DNA of 64,000 nucleotides from positions 10,432,019 to 10,496,018 of the forward strand of contig OY294054.1 in NCBI GenBank assembly GCA_958510825.1. The letters are read 5' to 3'. The notes under the pieces were generated by a model, which was not told the DNA's origin, did no database searches, and saw only the letters and a program-made list of their open reading frames with translations. How positions within the stretch are numbered: position 1 is the stretch's first letter; every line of letters begins with the position of its first letter. Below are positions 34,540 through 46,299 of the stretch, piece by piece. Made by a program: the position numbers and the translations under genes. This DNA comes from Brachypterus glaber (taxonomy: Eukaryota; Arthropoda; Insecta; Coleoptera; Kateretidae).

Positions 34540-35100
34540 AAAGAGATGGCCTGCACGGGGCCGGAACCTATATTGGGTGTTACAAGGAAGCAGGTAAAGA
34601 CCGCTCTCGATGAGTGGGCTTATACCAAGCTAAAGGAGCAATGGAGGGCGGTCGACAGTTGCCGGCAAGCTAGGGACTTCCTGGCTGGCCCAAGCAAATC
34701 AAAGACCGACTGGTTGCTGGAAAAAAGAACTGCACTCAGACAACTTGTAGGGGTCCTCACGGGCCACTGCAAGCTAAGGAAGCACCTGGCAACAATGCGG
34801 ATTCTAGAGTCCGCTATGTCCAGAGTGTGGAGAGGATGAAAAATCCTCTCATTACTTAGCCGAGTGTGTTAGATACGACAGGATCAGATTGCAAGTCTTT
34901 GAAACCCAGACTCAACCAAGAGGAACTAAGAGATCTCCCCTGGGCCAATATCCTGACCTTAATTGAAAGGACGGGCAGGTTCAAGGAGAACTCAAATTAG
35001 TAAATGGCTGGGATTGCCTGGGGTGACAAAAAGGGCCAGAAATGGCCTAGTTGTCCGGCTTTGGCCAACCCCAAAATTTACTACTATTACTAATGTAAAA
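34540..35100 (+). mobile_element. LINE ORF2 3' end (RNase H-adjacent region and Cys/His tail)
   Basis: An open frame of 97 codons (34546-34839) includes VKTALDEWAYTKLKEQW, SCRQARDFLAGPSKSKTDWL and LVGVLTGHCKLRKHL. The last is the L-TGHC-L--HL block found near the C-terminus of R1/Jockey/I-type LINE polyproteins. After a small deletion near 34820 the frame shifts and gives CPECGEDEKSSHYLAEC, a C-x2-C-x7-H-x4-C motif, then further decayed tail sequence. The 3' end is a short ACT/ATT-rich tail near 35080-35100. It is clearly GC-richer than its surroundings, so it is probably younger than the other LINE pieces. It is 5'-truncated. Confidence 0.88.
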
Positions 35101-35322
35101 TAATATTCAATTGTCCATTAATTTTAGGTATAAATTTAATTTAATTTAATTTTTGTTGTCCTAATATTTAAGTTTTTATTTTATATTAGAATTAAAGTAA
35201 AATTTTACCTGATTTTTATTCTTAAAACTTCTATAAAAACGTTTTGAGTATTTAGCCTCTGAAGTGTGTATGAATTTAAAAAGTTGAAAAGTTATCAATA
35301 TTACCAATACACAAATTTAAAT
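35101..35322. other. no recognised feature
   Basis: AT-rich gap. Confidence 0.35.
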
Positions 35323-35398
<76 letters not shown>

Positions 35399-35400
35399 TT
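35323..35400. repeat. (TTTA)n microsatellite
   Basis: About 19 nearly perfect TTTA units. It may be the tail of a LINE, because the adjoining TTTATAGTCGTTCTGGGACC resembles TTTATTGTCGTTCTAGAACC near 42070. Confidence 0.9.
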
Positions 35401-36316
35401 GGTTTATAGTCGTTCTGGGACCTTACTTGAAGGTAGTTTAAACACAATATATTGAAATATTAAATACAACTACATAATTTTATATCGTTTTAACAACTAC
35501 TGCAAATGGCGCGCCATGGCGGTCCGCCATATGTCGGGTATTACACATTAAGTTTTAATTTCGAATTTCCTAAAGTCTCCAAAAAACGTCATAAAATTCT
35601 TGGATACAAATGTGTTTCATGAAAAAATAAGAAACTTTCAAAATGTCCGTCTGTCCGTCTGATGTCACATTTTTTGTAGACACGAAAAAGTCCAAACGAA
35701 TAATCCGATCGACTTGAAACTTTCAAAAAAAATCAAGTTCTATGAGGCAACTTTCTATTGCCGTCTGACGGTGGCTCAACGGTGATTTCGCAGAACCGCC
35801 GCCGGATGGAGTGACCCTATTTTGTCTTTTACTCAAGTTTATCAAACCTATTTTATGTGTTTAAAAAACTTGATTAGAAAAAAACGTAACTCGGTTAAGC
35901 TTCAAAGCACAGCATCAATCAAATTCATGTAGTACTTTTTGAGTTAACTGAAAAAATGACAACTTGCAGGATAACCCTGATATCTCCTAAACCAGAAGTA
36001 AAAATATAAAAAAATAAAAAATAAAATATTCATTAAAACTGCGGCAATAAGTGAGACCTTAACGATTTGAGAAACAGTTGCAGTGGCGTACCATGCAAGT
36101 CCTAGAAGATGGAGAAAAAAAATATAGCTGCACATTTTTCGTTGCTGTCAATACAAAAATACCTTTTTTAATCATTCTAAATAAAAACAAAAGTAGAGAA
36201 TGTTTAAGCTTTAAAACAAAAAAAGAATCAGTCAAATCCATTAAGTAGTTTTCGAAATATTTGAATTTAAAAAATGGAAATTTTTAGGTGGATCGATTTT
36301 TTTGCTCTCAAGTGTA
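35401..36316. other. no recognised gene; GTCCGTCTGTCCGTCTG motif
   Basis: The GTCCGTCTGTCCGTCTGATG word near 35645 belongs to the dispersed set noted at 24903. An open frame on the - strand near 35944-36241 has no recognisable similarity. Confidence 0.4.
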
Positions 36317-37142
36317 GGGGAAGTCAGGGTTAACTGGGCCACATGGTTAACTGGTCCACCTGCATTTTATCAAGTTTGTTTATTAGTATTGGCGCATTAG
36401 TGCAAATTCTACTGATATTTACTTAGTAGTATTGTTTAAAGTATTATGGCGGACCGTGTTGTCCACGTGTAAGTTGTAGTAAAGAAAGTTCATTTTTTTC
36501 GATGAAAAGTAGGTATTTACCTTAACTTTTATTTTTTAATTAATACCTTATTATTAATAGGAGGATCTAGACTAATATTTTACCTAATATACTGAATATT
36601 TTGTTAATTATTCTGCATAATTGCCGCCTTCTAGTATATTATTAAGTATTAAAATTTTATGATTTCATTCAGTGGTGTCAATCAGGGTTAACTGGTCCGG
36701 GGTTAACTGGACATGGTCAAAATCACTCATGTTAATATTAATTAGTTCGGGGTTAATTGGGCCATGTTCAGTTAACCCCGGACCAATTAATCCCGAGATA
36801 TATCTAATATTTAATATATTATGTTGTCTATTTTTATGTTAGAATTAAATTTCATTTGATTTTATTCACAATAATTACAATACAGTATATTTTTGTTAGT
36901 GTACCAGTTAACCCTGAGTAGTGGTCCAGTTAACCCTGGCCTGTGGGGTTAACTGGTCCAGCGGGGTTAACTGCTTTATCGTTAATAACTTTTTTTATAT
37001 AAATGATATTTGTCTGAAGTATTAATATGTTCTAACTATAGTAATAATCTACCTTTTGCTATAGAAAATATTTGAAAATTGTTTACAGGTTTTTCAAAAA
37101 TCCGATATGAAAATAAGCTGCCCAGTTAACCCCGACTTCCCC
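36317..37142. mobile_element. 0.83-kb MITE with iterated GGTTAACTGGTCC word
   Basis: The ends GGGGAAGTCAGGGTTAACTG and the inverted CAGTTAACCCCGACTTCCCC are flanked by TA. GGTTAACTGGTCC, GGTTAACTGGAC or the reverse complement recurs at about ten sites (for example 36346, 36688, 36703, 36772, 36924, 36948, 36965). No coding capacity. Confidence 0.92.
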
Positions 37143-37392
37143 TATACATATAGGAAACTATTGTGTTTATGTTTAAAAATAAATCAGTATTTAATTAACC
37201 ATAATTTTACTACAAGAGCAAATAATTCAGATTATAATATTCACAATCACAGACTAAGCATTTATGAAACAAGCCCGTTCTATGCAGGCATTTAATTTTA
37301 TAATAAATTACCGATTACTATAAAAGATATTCTAATCATTTGGAAATTTAAGTCAAAATTATTTAGATACATTTGTGATATTGAACCGTATA
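37143..37392. other. no recognised feature
   Basis: AT-rich gap. Confidence 0.35.
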
Positions 37393-39009
37393 CCAAGAAA
37401 ACCAGTTTGAGAGTATATAGAGTATATAGCATCCTAAACTTGCTTTCATATAGCAAGAAAAATGGAAGAAATTATTAAGAGGTTCAAAATATTTCTCAAA
37501 AGTTGAATGAAAAATGGACTTTATAATTTTACTTCTACATAATTATATCGAAATATGTATGCTATTTTATGTTAATTTAAGGTCTTATTATTATAGGTTC
37601 CATTTTTAATACTAAATGCTCCCTAGATTTAGACGATAAATTAATAAACTATTTTAGGTCGACAATATACGCTTTTATTTGATAAAATTTAGGACGACCT
37701 AATAATGACCTACTTTATGTCGAAAATATAGTTTATATTGTTTTAATTGAGAACATGCTATAAATCAACTATTTTAAGGCCAAAATATACTGCTTATATC
37801 GTCTCAATTTAGTTCGCTAATAATGCTTCTATTTTTCGCACTAAATGCAATATTTCAAAATAGTATTTATTTTGTTTCTTTTCTCTTAACAGACGTTTAG
37901 TATTACTAAAGTTTTCGGAATGGATAAAAGCCGCTTTGAAAATTTGCGAATTGTAAATTCCTCTCAGGTCTTTCAACAATCGTCGAAAAAAAAGAAAATT
38001 CAATTATTTAGCTTCTTTAAGAAGTAAAGAAGTACAGAACAAAAGTTAAAGTGACCTTAGTAAATGCAGTGAAGTTTTAGAAGAATACAGAAGTGGTAGA
38101 AGAGAGCTGTTGTGGTGAAAGCAGTAGTGAAATAGTGTACAATAGTGAAAATTAAAAGTTATAATTATATTGAAAATTTTTGTAAATAAGTGAGGAAGAA
38201 CATGAATGTGAAAATTTAAATGTTTTAACAAAAATTATCTAGTGTATCGTGATACAAGTCTGAACCACAAACAAATAACCTCGTTTAAAAATAATAACCT
38301 TTTTCCACGTTTTATTTCTATCAAAAATATAGAACAAAAATGTACTGCTAAACTAGGTAGAAAATAGCATGATATATTTAGGTCAAATAGCATGCTATTT
38401 TTAACCTTATTTGGATTAAAACTAGCATGCTATTCAGTTGCTTTTTAGGTCGATATTTTCGATCTATTATATGTCGAAAATAGCATGCTATTTTAGGTTT
38501 CTAAATGAACCAAAAAATAGGAATCAAAATTTAAAGGATGTTTATAGACCATAAAAATAGCTTGAATTTAGTGCACTAGTTTCGAGCTAGTTTGGTTTTC
38601 TGGGATACGATGTCGAAATATTTAAATGCGTAAAAATTCGTCTCAATTTTTACACGAGTGAAGTATTCTAGTTACCGCTTTAAATTTTATCTCTATCTTT
38701 CTTTAATTTTTAAATTTAATAAAATTTTTATTCTGTTTACTGTTTTTTTTATATAATAACAACTATTTAAAAGTAGGGAGCATTTAGTATTAAAAATGAA
38801 ACTTATAATAATAAGACCTTAATTTAAAATATACATATTTTGATATAATTATGAGTGCTTTTAGACGTACAATTATATTGTCCATTTTTCATCCAACTTT
38901 TGAGAAATATTTTGAACTTCTCAGTAATTTCTTCCATTTTTCTTGCTATATGAAAGCAAGTTTAGGATGCTATATACTAGACTCTCAAGCTGGTGTTCTG
39001 GGTGCTTGG
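37393..39009. mobile_element. 1.6-kb fold-back element with TAGGTCGA words
   Basis: The left arm 37393-37632 and right arm 38775-39009 are inverted copies (ATAGCATCCTAAACTTGCTT, GGAAGAAATTATTAAGAGGT, ATTTTTAATACTAAATGCTC and their complements). Inside are several copies of ATTTTAGGTCGACAATATA-like words (37656, 37712, 37772, 38445) and the palindrome AAATAGCATGCTATTT (38383, 38475). A 64-codon open frame near 37809-38003 (-) is unrecognised. Confidence 0.85.
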
Positions 39010-39424
39010 ATTTGGATTTAGTATTAAAATGTGCTTTCTTTTGTTTTATGTAACCAATAATGTTATACTAAAAAAAAAACATATAATAGAATAAAATATA
39101 TAATATTACAAATAATATATATTATTTGTAATAATATATATTTTATTGTATTTAGGTACACATTTTTATGGCAAATTCAAATTGGACAAGATTACTCTTT
39201 TCGTTTTTGAGATAATTTGCTTTAATTAAACGGTTAAAATAAATTTTCATACTTTAAAAAGGTGTTTGAAAAAAGAATATTTCTTAACTAAAAAAAAAAT
39301 GTTTTGGATTAAGCATAAAAAATACTTACGTTCTAATGTTAAAGCAGCTTTGGAAACTTAAAAAGGAAAGATTAATAAATATAGTATTTAAACATAAGAC
39401 AAATAAATAATAGTATATTATTCA
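39010..39424. other. no gene; AT palindrome at about 39095-39150
   Basis: AATAATATATATTATTTGTA and its mirror form an A/T-only palindrome. Otherwise nothing. Confidence 0.45.
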
Positions 39425-39531
39425 ACGAGCGTATAATAATTGATATTAATCAGTGAGGGTGAATTTTGGGACACGAACCGATAGGCGAGTGACCTAATCA
39501 TCCGAATGATTAATAGATATTATACGCGAGT
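39425..39531. mobile_element. 107-bp hairpin, CGAGCGTATAAT arms
   Basis: CGAGCGTATAATAATTGATA on the left faces the complement of ATAGATATTATACGCGAG on the right. A compact hairpin MITE or other palindrome. Confidence 0.65.
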
Positions 39532-39819
39532 AGTATACTATACTTTATCCACGACCGTTTTGGGTTTTAAACGGTTTATTTTTATAGACTCGTAATTAAT
39601 AGGCCTATTAATCACGGCCATGGATAAATTATATTTATTGTATTAAAGTTTTGATTTATCAGTGCACTGATAAATTTAATATTAATATTAGTGTACAATA
39701 TTAATTTTAAATTACATGTTTGTCTTAATCTTAAGATTTTACTGAATATAATTGACAATATTGGATGATAAAAGTACAAATGTGCCTAAATAAATTGAGA
39801 TAATTTGTAACAGAGTATA

Positions 39820-41401
39820 CAGGATGATTCAGAAATAAGTTACAAAAAATAAATAAATAGTTTAAGGTTAAATAGGTATTTCCATAGAAAAAATATAATA
39901 ATTAGATAAGGTGTTTTTGAGAAATATTTTTTAATTAAAATCGAACCTGTAATGAGTACGCCACTGATTTTGATTTACTACGCGCTTTTTTGACATATTC
40001 TTTCGTAGGCTAATATTGCAATGTTGTCAAGTATTTAAAATTTGACGATAGGAGGTACCTTTATAGGGTAAAACATACGATTTTGTTGGTTTAATTGATT
40101 TTTATTCCAACAGAAGATCAAGTCTAAATTTTTACACGTCCCAGTGGTTAGGTATAATTTCCACACATTGATAAACGTTGATAAATTTTTATAAACATTA
40201 TGTCATTAGTTACTTTACCACACTACACAAAAAAAATTGATTCGATATTAAGATATCACAAAAATCTCAGACAGACGGATAGACAGCCAAACAATAATCG
40301 TGTTTTTTGCATAGGTACCTTATTTAAAAACAAAAATAATGACCAAGGCTTCCTAATTTTATCTGTCAAGATATAAGAAAGTACAACATTATTATAAACA
40401 TTAAAACAAAAACTTGTCAGTCAGTCAAACAGTCAGTCAAACTGTTTCACTGTCACAAACCAATTGACCGATCAGCTGATTAGAGGTACTACTCTTTATG
40501 CGTATCTTTTTGCGGGCGGGTTTATTCTTATACAAGGAGTGTTTCAAATGTGACATTTGCTTAGTTCGCATTTATTTCGTGTTAATTTTATTTAAAATTA
40601 GTGTGTGTTCTTTAAAAATCATTACCTAACTCTTTCAATAAAATATTATTTACCTTAGTATTAGTTTAGTGATATTACTCTGGTGTAGGATCTGTGGACT
40701 AATTAAATAACCAACAACCTGTGTGTTTATTTAGTTTTATTTTTAAATTGTATAAAGTGGCTTTTAAAAAAAGTCATAAAAGTACAAGTATATGGTCTAT
40801 TTATGTAGGTACTTAACACTTTACTTTTTGTTAAATAATAGTGGATGTGCTGCATAACAAATGTGATTCGTGTTATTTTAACATAATTATAAAATAATTG
40901 TTAACACTACAGGTATCTAGCATCAGTGACGAAACAAGAATCACAGGTATGATTTTAAAAATGTTGTATTACGAGTAAATTAAAAGGGGGCTTACAGATA
41001 TTTAAAAGTACTTTTTTAGATTTATTCCCTATGAGGACTTGCTCCAAGTAGGTATCCTAATCGCTGCTTAAAAACACTGTTTTGATTTGTGGATATTTAA
41101 ATAAAACTTAGTTTTCCAAAAACTAAATTAATATTTTTTGGTGCAAGTACACATAAATAACCAGAAGTTTAAATAAACACTTTAAAATTGGATTACGGCA
41201 ACACTATGACTGGCCGCAACATATCGTGTTCTCTGTCTAAATGCTGTTCTATATTTTGATGGCCGGCGTTTTCTTGGTGGTCTTGGGTGTTTTTTAATTA
41301 AAAAAAAAGTACGCAAGAAATGTTTTTAAACTCTTAAAGTCAATTGTTCCAATCATCAAGATGTTCAGTTTTTTTTTGTAACTTATTTCTGAATCACCCT
41401 G
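39820..41401. mobile_element. 1.58-kb TIR element, CAGGATGATTCAGAAATAAG ends
   Basis: The left CAGGATGATTCAGAAATAAG and inverted right end CTTATTTCTGAATCACCCTG are both flanked by TA. TTAC followed by an A-run extends the inverted repeat to about 30 bp. The interior has no transposase. A CAGACAGACGGATAGACAGC word is at about 40263. The same end (TTTATTTCTGAATCTCCCTG) appears alone near 57330. Confidence 0.88.
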
Positions 41402-42162
41402 TATATGTTTAGGTACCTAAATTTGCATTTGTTTTTTTTTGCAGTGGTACTAAAAGTTGTTTATCTACTTTACCTGAAATAATAATACCTACCTATGCAG
41501 TAATAAAATAGTTTTACGGGATTCGGGTGATGACAAAGACATAACTACACCATATAAACATACTTTTAACTTACAAAAGAGAATATTTTTATGAGATGGC
41601 ATAAAAACACAAAATCATATTAGCTTTTCCTTTTAACTAAATTATGTCACATTCAACCACGTTTGGTCAATTTATCATTAAATATTAGAAGCCAGACTCG
41701 TAAAAAATCTATTATACTGGGTACAATGGAAATTCGTATTAAATGTTTTTCAACTAACTAATCTCACACTTTTTTTGCAATTTTAACCCCCTCCCTGTAT
41801 CACAAAGTATTTCTGTCTATCAGTCTGCTACCGATTTTTTTTTTTTGGAATGTTACTTCTTATGCAAAGGGTATAGATTGAAGCTGAGAACTTCGTCAAA
41901 AGGATAAAACAGAAAACATTCGCAGCTGAGAATTTTGGAAAAGAAACCTATAGTCCAAATTTTAAGTCTCGAAACGTTCTCCAGTTATCTTTATCAATAA
42001 ATTTATGGAAAGTTCGATAAACTATTTTTTTTCATACAATTTACGTTATTCTTACTTTCTTTAAGTAATGTTTTATTGTCGTTCTAGAACCTATTATTAT
42101 AAGTATTTTAAATTGAATTAAATATATTTAAATAAATAGGAAACAGTTAAATTAAACTGGTA
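41402..42162. other. no recognised gene or repeat
   Basis: AT-rich intronic sequence. TTTATTGTCGTTCTAGAACC near 42070 resembles the flank of the (TTTA)n tract at 35400. Confidence 0.4.
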
Positions 42163-42430
42163 CACTGTAAAATTAGACAGTACTGTCTACTTACCAACTT
42201 TTTATTGTTTTACAGGAAACAAAACTAAATTTTTAAATTCACTAGTTTTCAAATTACAGTTATTTTTAGATTACGGTATAAGGCAAAATTTGCAGTTTTA
42301 AATTTTAAAGTAAACGCGAAAATATAATTTTACTGTTAAGTTTAAATTTTACAATTTCTTTTAAAATTCTGGTACCAATAGCCGGTAATTATATTGTAGG
42401 TTGTCCGTACCAAAAGTATTTTTTACAGTG
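42163..42430. mobile_element. 268-bp MITE with CACTGTAAAA ends
   Basis: TA then CACTGTAAAATTAGACAG at the left, and AAGTATTTTTTACAGTG then TA at the right. The interior is A/T-rich with several TTTTAAATTTTA words. Confidence 0.75.
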
Positions 42431-43019
42431 TATTGCCAACTTAATAACTATTACCGTTGAAAATCAGTAACGTAGTTCAGGCTCTAAACAAGGAACAAAC
42501 AAACATACACACACACGTTATAAATATGACATAAATAAATATAACTTCGCGCTGATGAAGTCGGTTAAACACTGTCCGAATTAACCCCCTTTTACGGTAA
42601 TTTACACGTATTAAGGTAAAGCTTTGTGCTTGATATTTATCAAAACATATCACGGTGGCATTATGTTTGTTCCTTTTATTTGCGAAAATTTTATTGTTGA
42701 AACAACATTTATTTTATGATTTTATACCTTGCTTCGTAAAATATTTGATTTGAAAACAAGTAAACTGCACTGACATACTGAAACAACACTGACATACTGA
42801 AACAGGAAATAACAAAACAAATGTTTCCGTTGATTCGGTTTTCAGATCAGGTGAGTCCACGAAGAAGGATGACGGACCGTCATTGACGGACCGAAAAAGT
42901 CCTAATATTCCATCTACGTTTTTGGAAATATTGAACAGAACCGCCTTAAATTATAGTTTGGAATTCAAAAAGAGCTCCCTTTCAGGAGCATATAGGATTA
43001 AAAAAGTAAATAGTTTTTT
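42431..43019. other. no recognised gene; small inverted and direct repeats
   Basis: Contains a duplicated ACTGACATACTGAAACA (42769 and 42787) and GACGGACCGTCATTGACGGA near 42871. No element boundaries are clear. Confidence 0.4.
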
Positions 43020-43745
43020 TTATACAATGTGTTTGCAGTCTTTTGGTATATAACAAAGGGGATGATTCTACATTACAAAACATGAAAAAGAAGCATAGGA
43101 ACATAGGTCTGAAAACGAACCTTAAGAAGTTACGACCCTTTAAAATTGTTCTAAAAATAAGGTTTTTAATTAATAACGCTGGTACCCTTTGAGCTAGAGC
43201 GACGAGGTTTTTGCTTGTATACTGGTATAAATAAAGGCAATTAGTTTATGTTAATTTGTTTTTTTATCTAGCCAAATGCGTGCATCGACAGAAAAATATA
43301 TTAGGCTTAACACATTTTTTCCCCAAACTTTTTTATGTGTATTTTTGTTGTATTTTTTGTAAAAACTATGTTCCTTGAGTAAAATTACATAAAAAAAACC
43401 GATACAATGTAACACTTTAGCTACAGTAGTAACCGTTTTCAAGAAAAATGCAAATGCAAATGGAGGGAACATTTTGTGCCACCAAAAATGTTACTTTTTA
43501 AAAGGCTTTTACTCATTTAGTATTAAATTTACGTGTTTCGGTGAAAAATTATTTTTTGCTTAGTTTTAAATGAAGAATCGCCCTGCAACATTAAAATTTT
43601 ATTGGTGCTTTTTTTGTTCCCCATTTAACACGTCTATCTTCGAAGGGCCGTAGCTCCCTTATGGGTTATTTCCGGACATTATTCATGTGTCAGTTTTTCA
43701 TGTTTTGTGATGCAGAATCACCCCCATTATTATGTACCAAATTTA
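43020..43745. mobile_element. MITE-C family, full-length copy
   Basis: Collinear with 24028-24763 throughout: GATTCTACATTACAAAACAT at the left, CTAGAGCGACGAGGTTTTTG, the GCCACCAAAAATGTTACTTT core and CTTCGAAGGGCCGTAGCTCC at the right. The extreme left end TGTGTTTGCAGTCTTTTGG is shared with 1188-1445 rather than with 24028. Confidence 0.85.
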
Positions 43746-43799
43746 AATAACAAAGTATCTCAAAAAATAACGTATCTCAAAAAATAACGTTTTTATCAT

Positions 43800-43905
43800 T
43801 TTCGACTTTAGGCCCATATTAATGGTATAGGAAAATAGCGTTACAGGGGGGGGGGGTCCAAAATGATAAAATTTTGCGTTACGTAATACTTGAACGTTCC
43901 CTAAA
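43800..43905. mobile_element. partial GTTACGTAATACTTGAACG MITE
   Basis: The right half of the family: AATAGCGTTACAGG, an 11-G run, TTGCGTTACGTAATACTTGA and ACGTTCCCTA. The left arm is missing. Confidence 0.85.
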
Positions 43906-44444
43906 GTATAGTTTGGAATTTAAAAAGCCCCTTGTTAGGAGCTTACAGGACTAAAAAAACGAATCTTCCAAAAATTACCCTACATTAAACATTTTATATT
44001 CAAAACACATTTTTTATGCGCGAGATAATTTCAAAAACAATAATAGATTTTAAAGTTTCAGGAAGAAACCTATTAACTTTTTTAAAAATCTATTAAAAAA
44101 TAATAAAGTTTTATGGAGCGAAAGTCTTTAAACATAAAAAAATAGAAAAATCCGATAAACTCCATATTTTGGAAAACATTACTTTGATATAATTTTCATA
44201 CAAATTTTAAGAAAATCCATGACAAATCTATTAGTTATAGGGATCGAAATTTTAACTTTTTAATAATAACCGCGTTTTATAAAACTTCTAGCCTTTTCAT
44301 ACGAGATTGGTTTTTTATCTGAAGTTCAGCACATAGTATTTTAGGAAATTTAATCTAATTTTGTAATTGTATTATGTCCAAAAAAATGATGAATTGCTGG
44401 ATGGATGGATCTTTTTGATGTATTTGTCCTTAAATAAAACTGAA
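43906..44444. other. no recognised gene or repeat
   Basis: AT-rich sequence, nothing identified. Confidence 0.35.
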
Positions 44445-45305
44445 AAAATAAAGGGACCCGCACTTTCCTTATGGAAAATGGCTTTCGGTCAAATTGGCTG
44501 AATTTTTGATATCTTTTAGTTAATGACCTCCTGATCAAAAGTTATCACCAAATCGCTACGGCCCCTAGTTTCCAAGATATTTCATTGCACAAAGATGCAT
44601 GATTTTATGAATGTATGCATCGGTCTGTATTTTGTGCTCTACCGCTTATTCTGTTAACCGTAGAAAAAAAGTTCCTTTACAAAAGATTAAGCTAAAGGTT
44701 TACTTAACTTGAATTTATAAAAGTAGTATGCAAAAAAAGTTTTGTTTTGTAGCCACAAACCATTATCTATAAAAGTACAAAATATAAAAAAAAATATTTT
44801 TTAATATTTTTAATTTTTCTCAATTAAAAAAATTCAAACGGCCAAAAAAAGTCTAATATTTTGATATAATGAAGTACCAATAACATGTTGAGAAGTTATT
44901 ATCATGAACGGCGTAGGTTTTTACCCAACTGCGCACGCCAGCAAGGTAAAGTTGTTCACGCGTGTCTGTTTTTGTTCTTAGAATTCTTCATTACATTGTA
45001 AATCTTAACAAGGCATTTTTTATAGATTTAGATCTGCTGAATCCGAATCTGTCAGCATAATTAACCTATCTTGTCTGGTTTATGAAATAAGTGACTTTAT
45101 CCTTTTTCGTTCAGTCCTACGTCCTTTTAATTTTGTGAAATTATAATTTAACTCAAGTAAAACAGGATGAAGCTTATACTTTTTTGGCCGCTGAATGGGA
45201 GTCTGGTTTCAGAATGAATTTATCTATGTGGCTTAGTTTATAAGATAAGCCCCCCTTAAGGAAGTTAGGAATAAAGGGTAAAAGGTAAACCATTTTTTAA
45301 TAATA

Positions 45306-45354
<49 letters not shown>

Positions 45355-46040
45355 TTTATATTTATATATTATTAAAAAGTCGTGTGAAGACTAGTCTATG
45401 TTTTTGGGATCGTCATTTACGATTTTAAGACGAATCTAGCGATACCTCGTTTGTCAAAATCGGTTAAGTCGTTTAAGTCTTACGATGTTATGAAGAATTC
45501 TAAATAGAAAAACAGACACGCGTGAACAACTTTACCTTTCTGGCGTGAGCAGTCGGGTAAAAACTTTTTCTTTTTCTATTCATGATAATAACTTTTCAAT
45601 ATGTTGTTAGTACTTCATTATCAAAACATTAGAGGATTCTGACCGTTTAAATTTTCGTAATCAAGAAAAATTAAAAATATTTAAAAATTAATTTTTTTAT
45701 GTTTTGTAATTTTGTAGATAATGGCTTCTGGCGACAAAACAAAACACTTTGTGTATACTATTTTCTTAAATCCAAGTTAAGTTGACCTTTGGCTTAACTT
45801 TTGTAAAGAAAGTTTTTTTCTACGGTTACCAGAATAAGCGATAGAACACAAAATACTGACAGATGCATAAATTCTAAAAATTCACTTTTTGCAATAAAAT
45901 ATCTCGGAAGCTAGGAGCCGTAGAGATTTGGCGCAATAGTAACTTTTGATCAGGAGGTCATTTCCTAACACATATCAAAAATTCAGCCAATTTGACCGAA
46001 AGCCATTTCCCATAAGGAAAGTGGGGGTCCCTTTACTATC
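44445..46040. mobile_element. 1.6-kb long inverted repeat (fold-back)
   Basis: Arms of about 540 bp (44445-44990 and 45490-46040) are inverted copies, for example GGAAAATGGCTTTCGGTCAA, GACCTCCTGATCAAAAGTTA and AAAGTTGTTCACGCGTGTCT with their complements. The loop (about 500 bp) holds a (TA)n tract at 45308-45346. The arms differ by scattered substitutions. No open reading frame of note. It could form a very long hairpin if transcribed as part of the intron. Confidence 0.85.
45308..45346. repeat. (TA)n microsatellite
   Basis: About 19 TA units followed by a T-run, inside the loop of the long inverted repeat. Confidence 0.9.
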
Positions 46041-46299
46041 AGTATGGTCCTTTTTTATAACTTGTGAGTTTCTTCCATGCAGAAATTAAAAGTCTTTAAA
46101 AATATATAAAATAGCTTAGGTACTGTTTAACAATTTTTTTTCGATTTCTTTTTTGATCTGTTATCCTATCCGTTAAATATAGCTTATCCCTTTTGGTTTG
46201 ACCTTAGATAGGTGACAATCTTAAAACAGTCTCTTATGTTAAAAAATGTTACCTAACACGGTTCGTCTGAAACGCAAAATGATGAAAAAATTGTCCACA

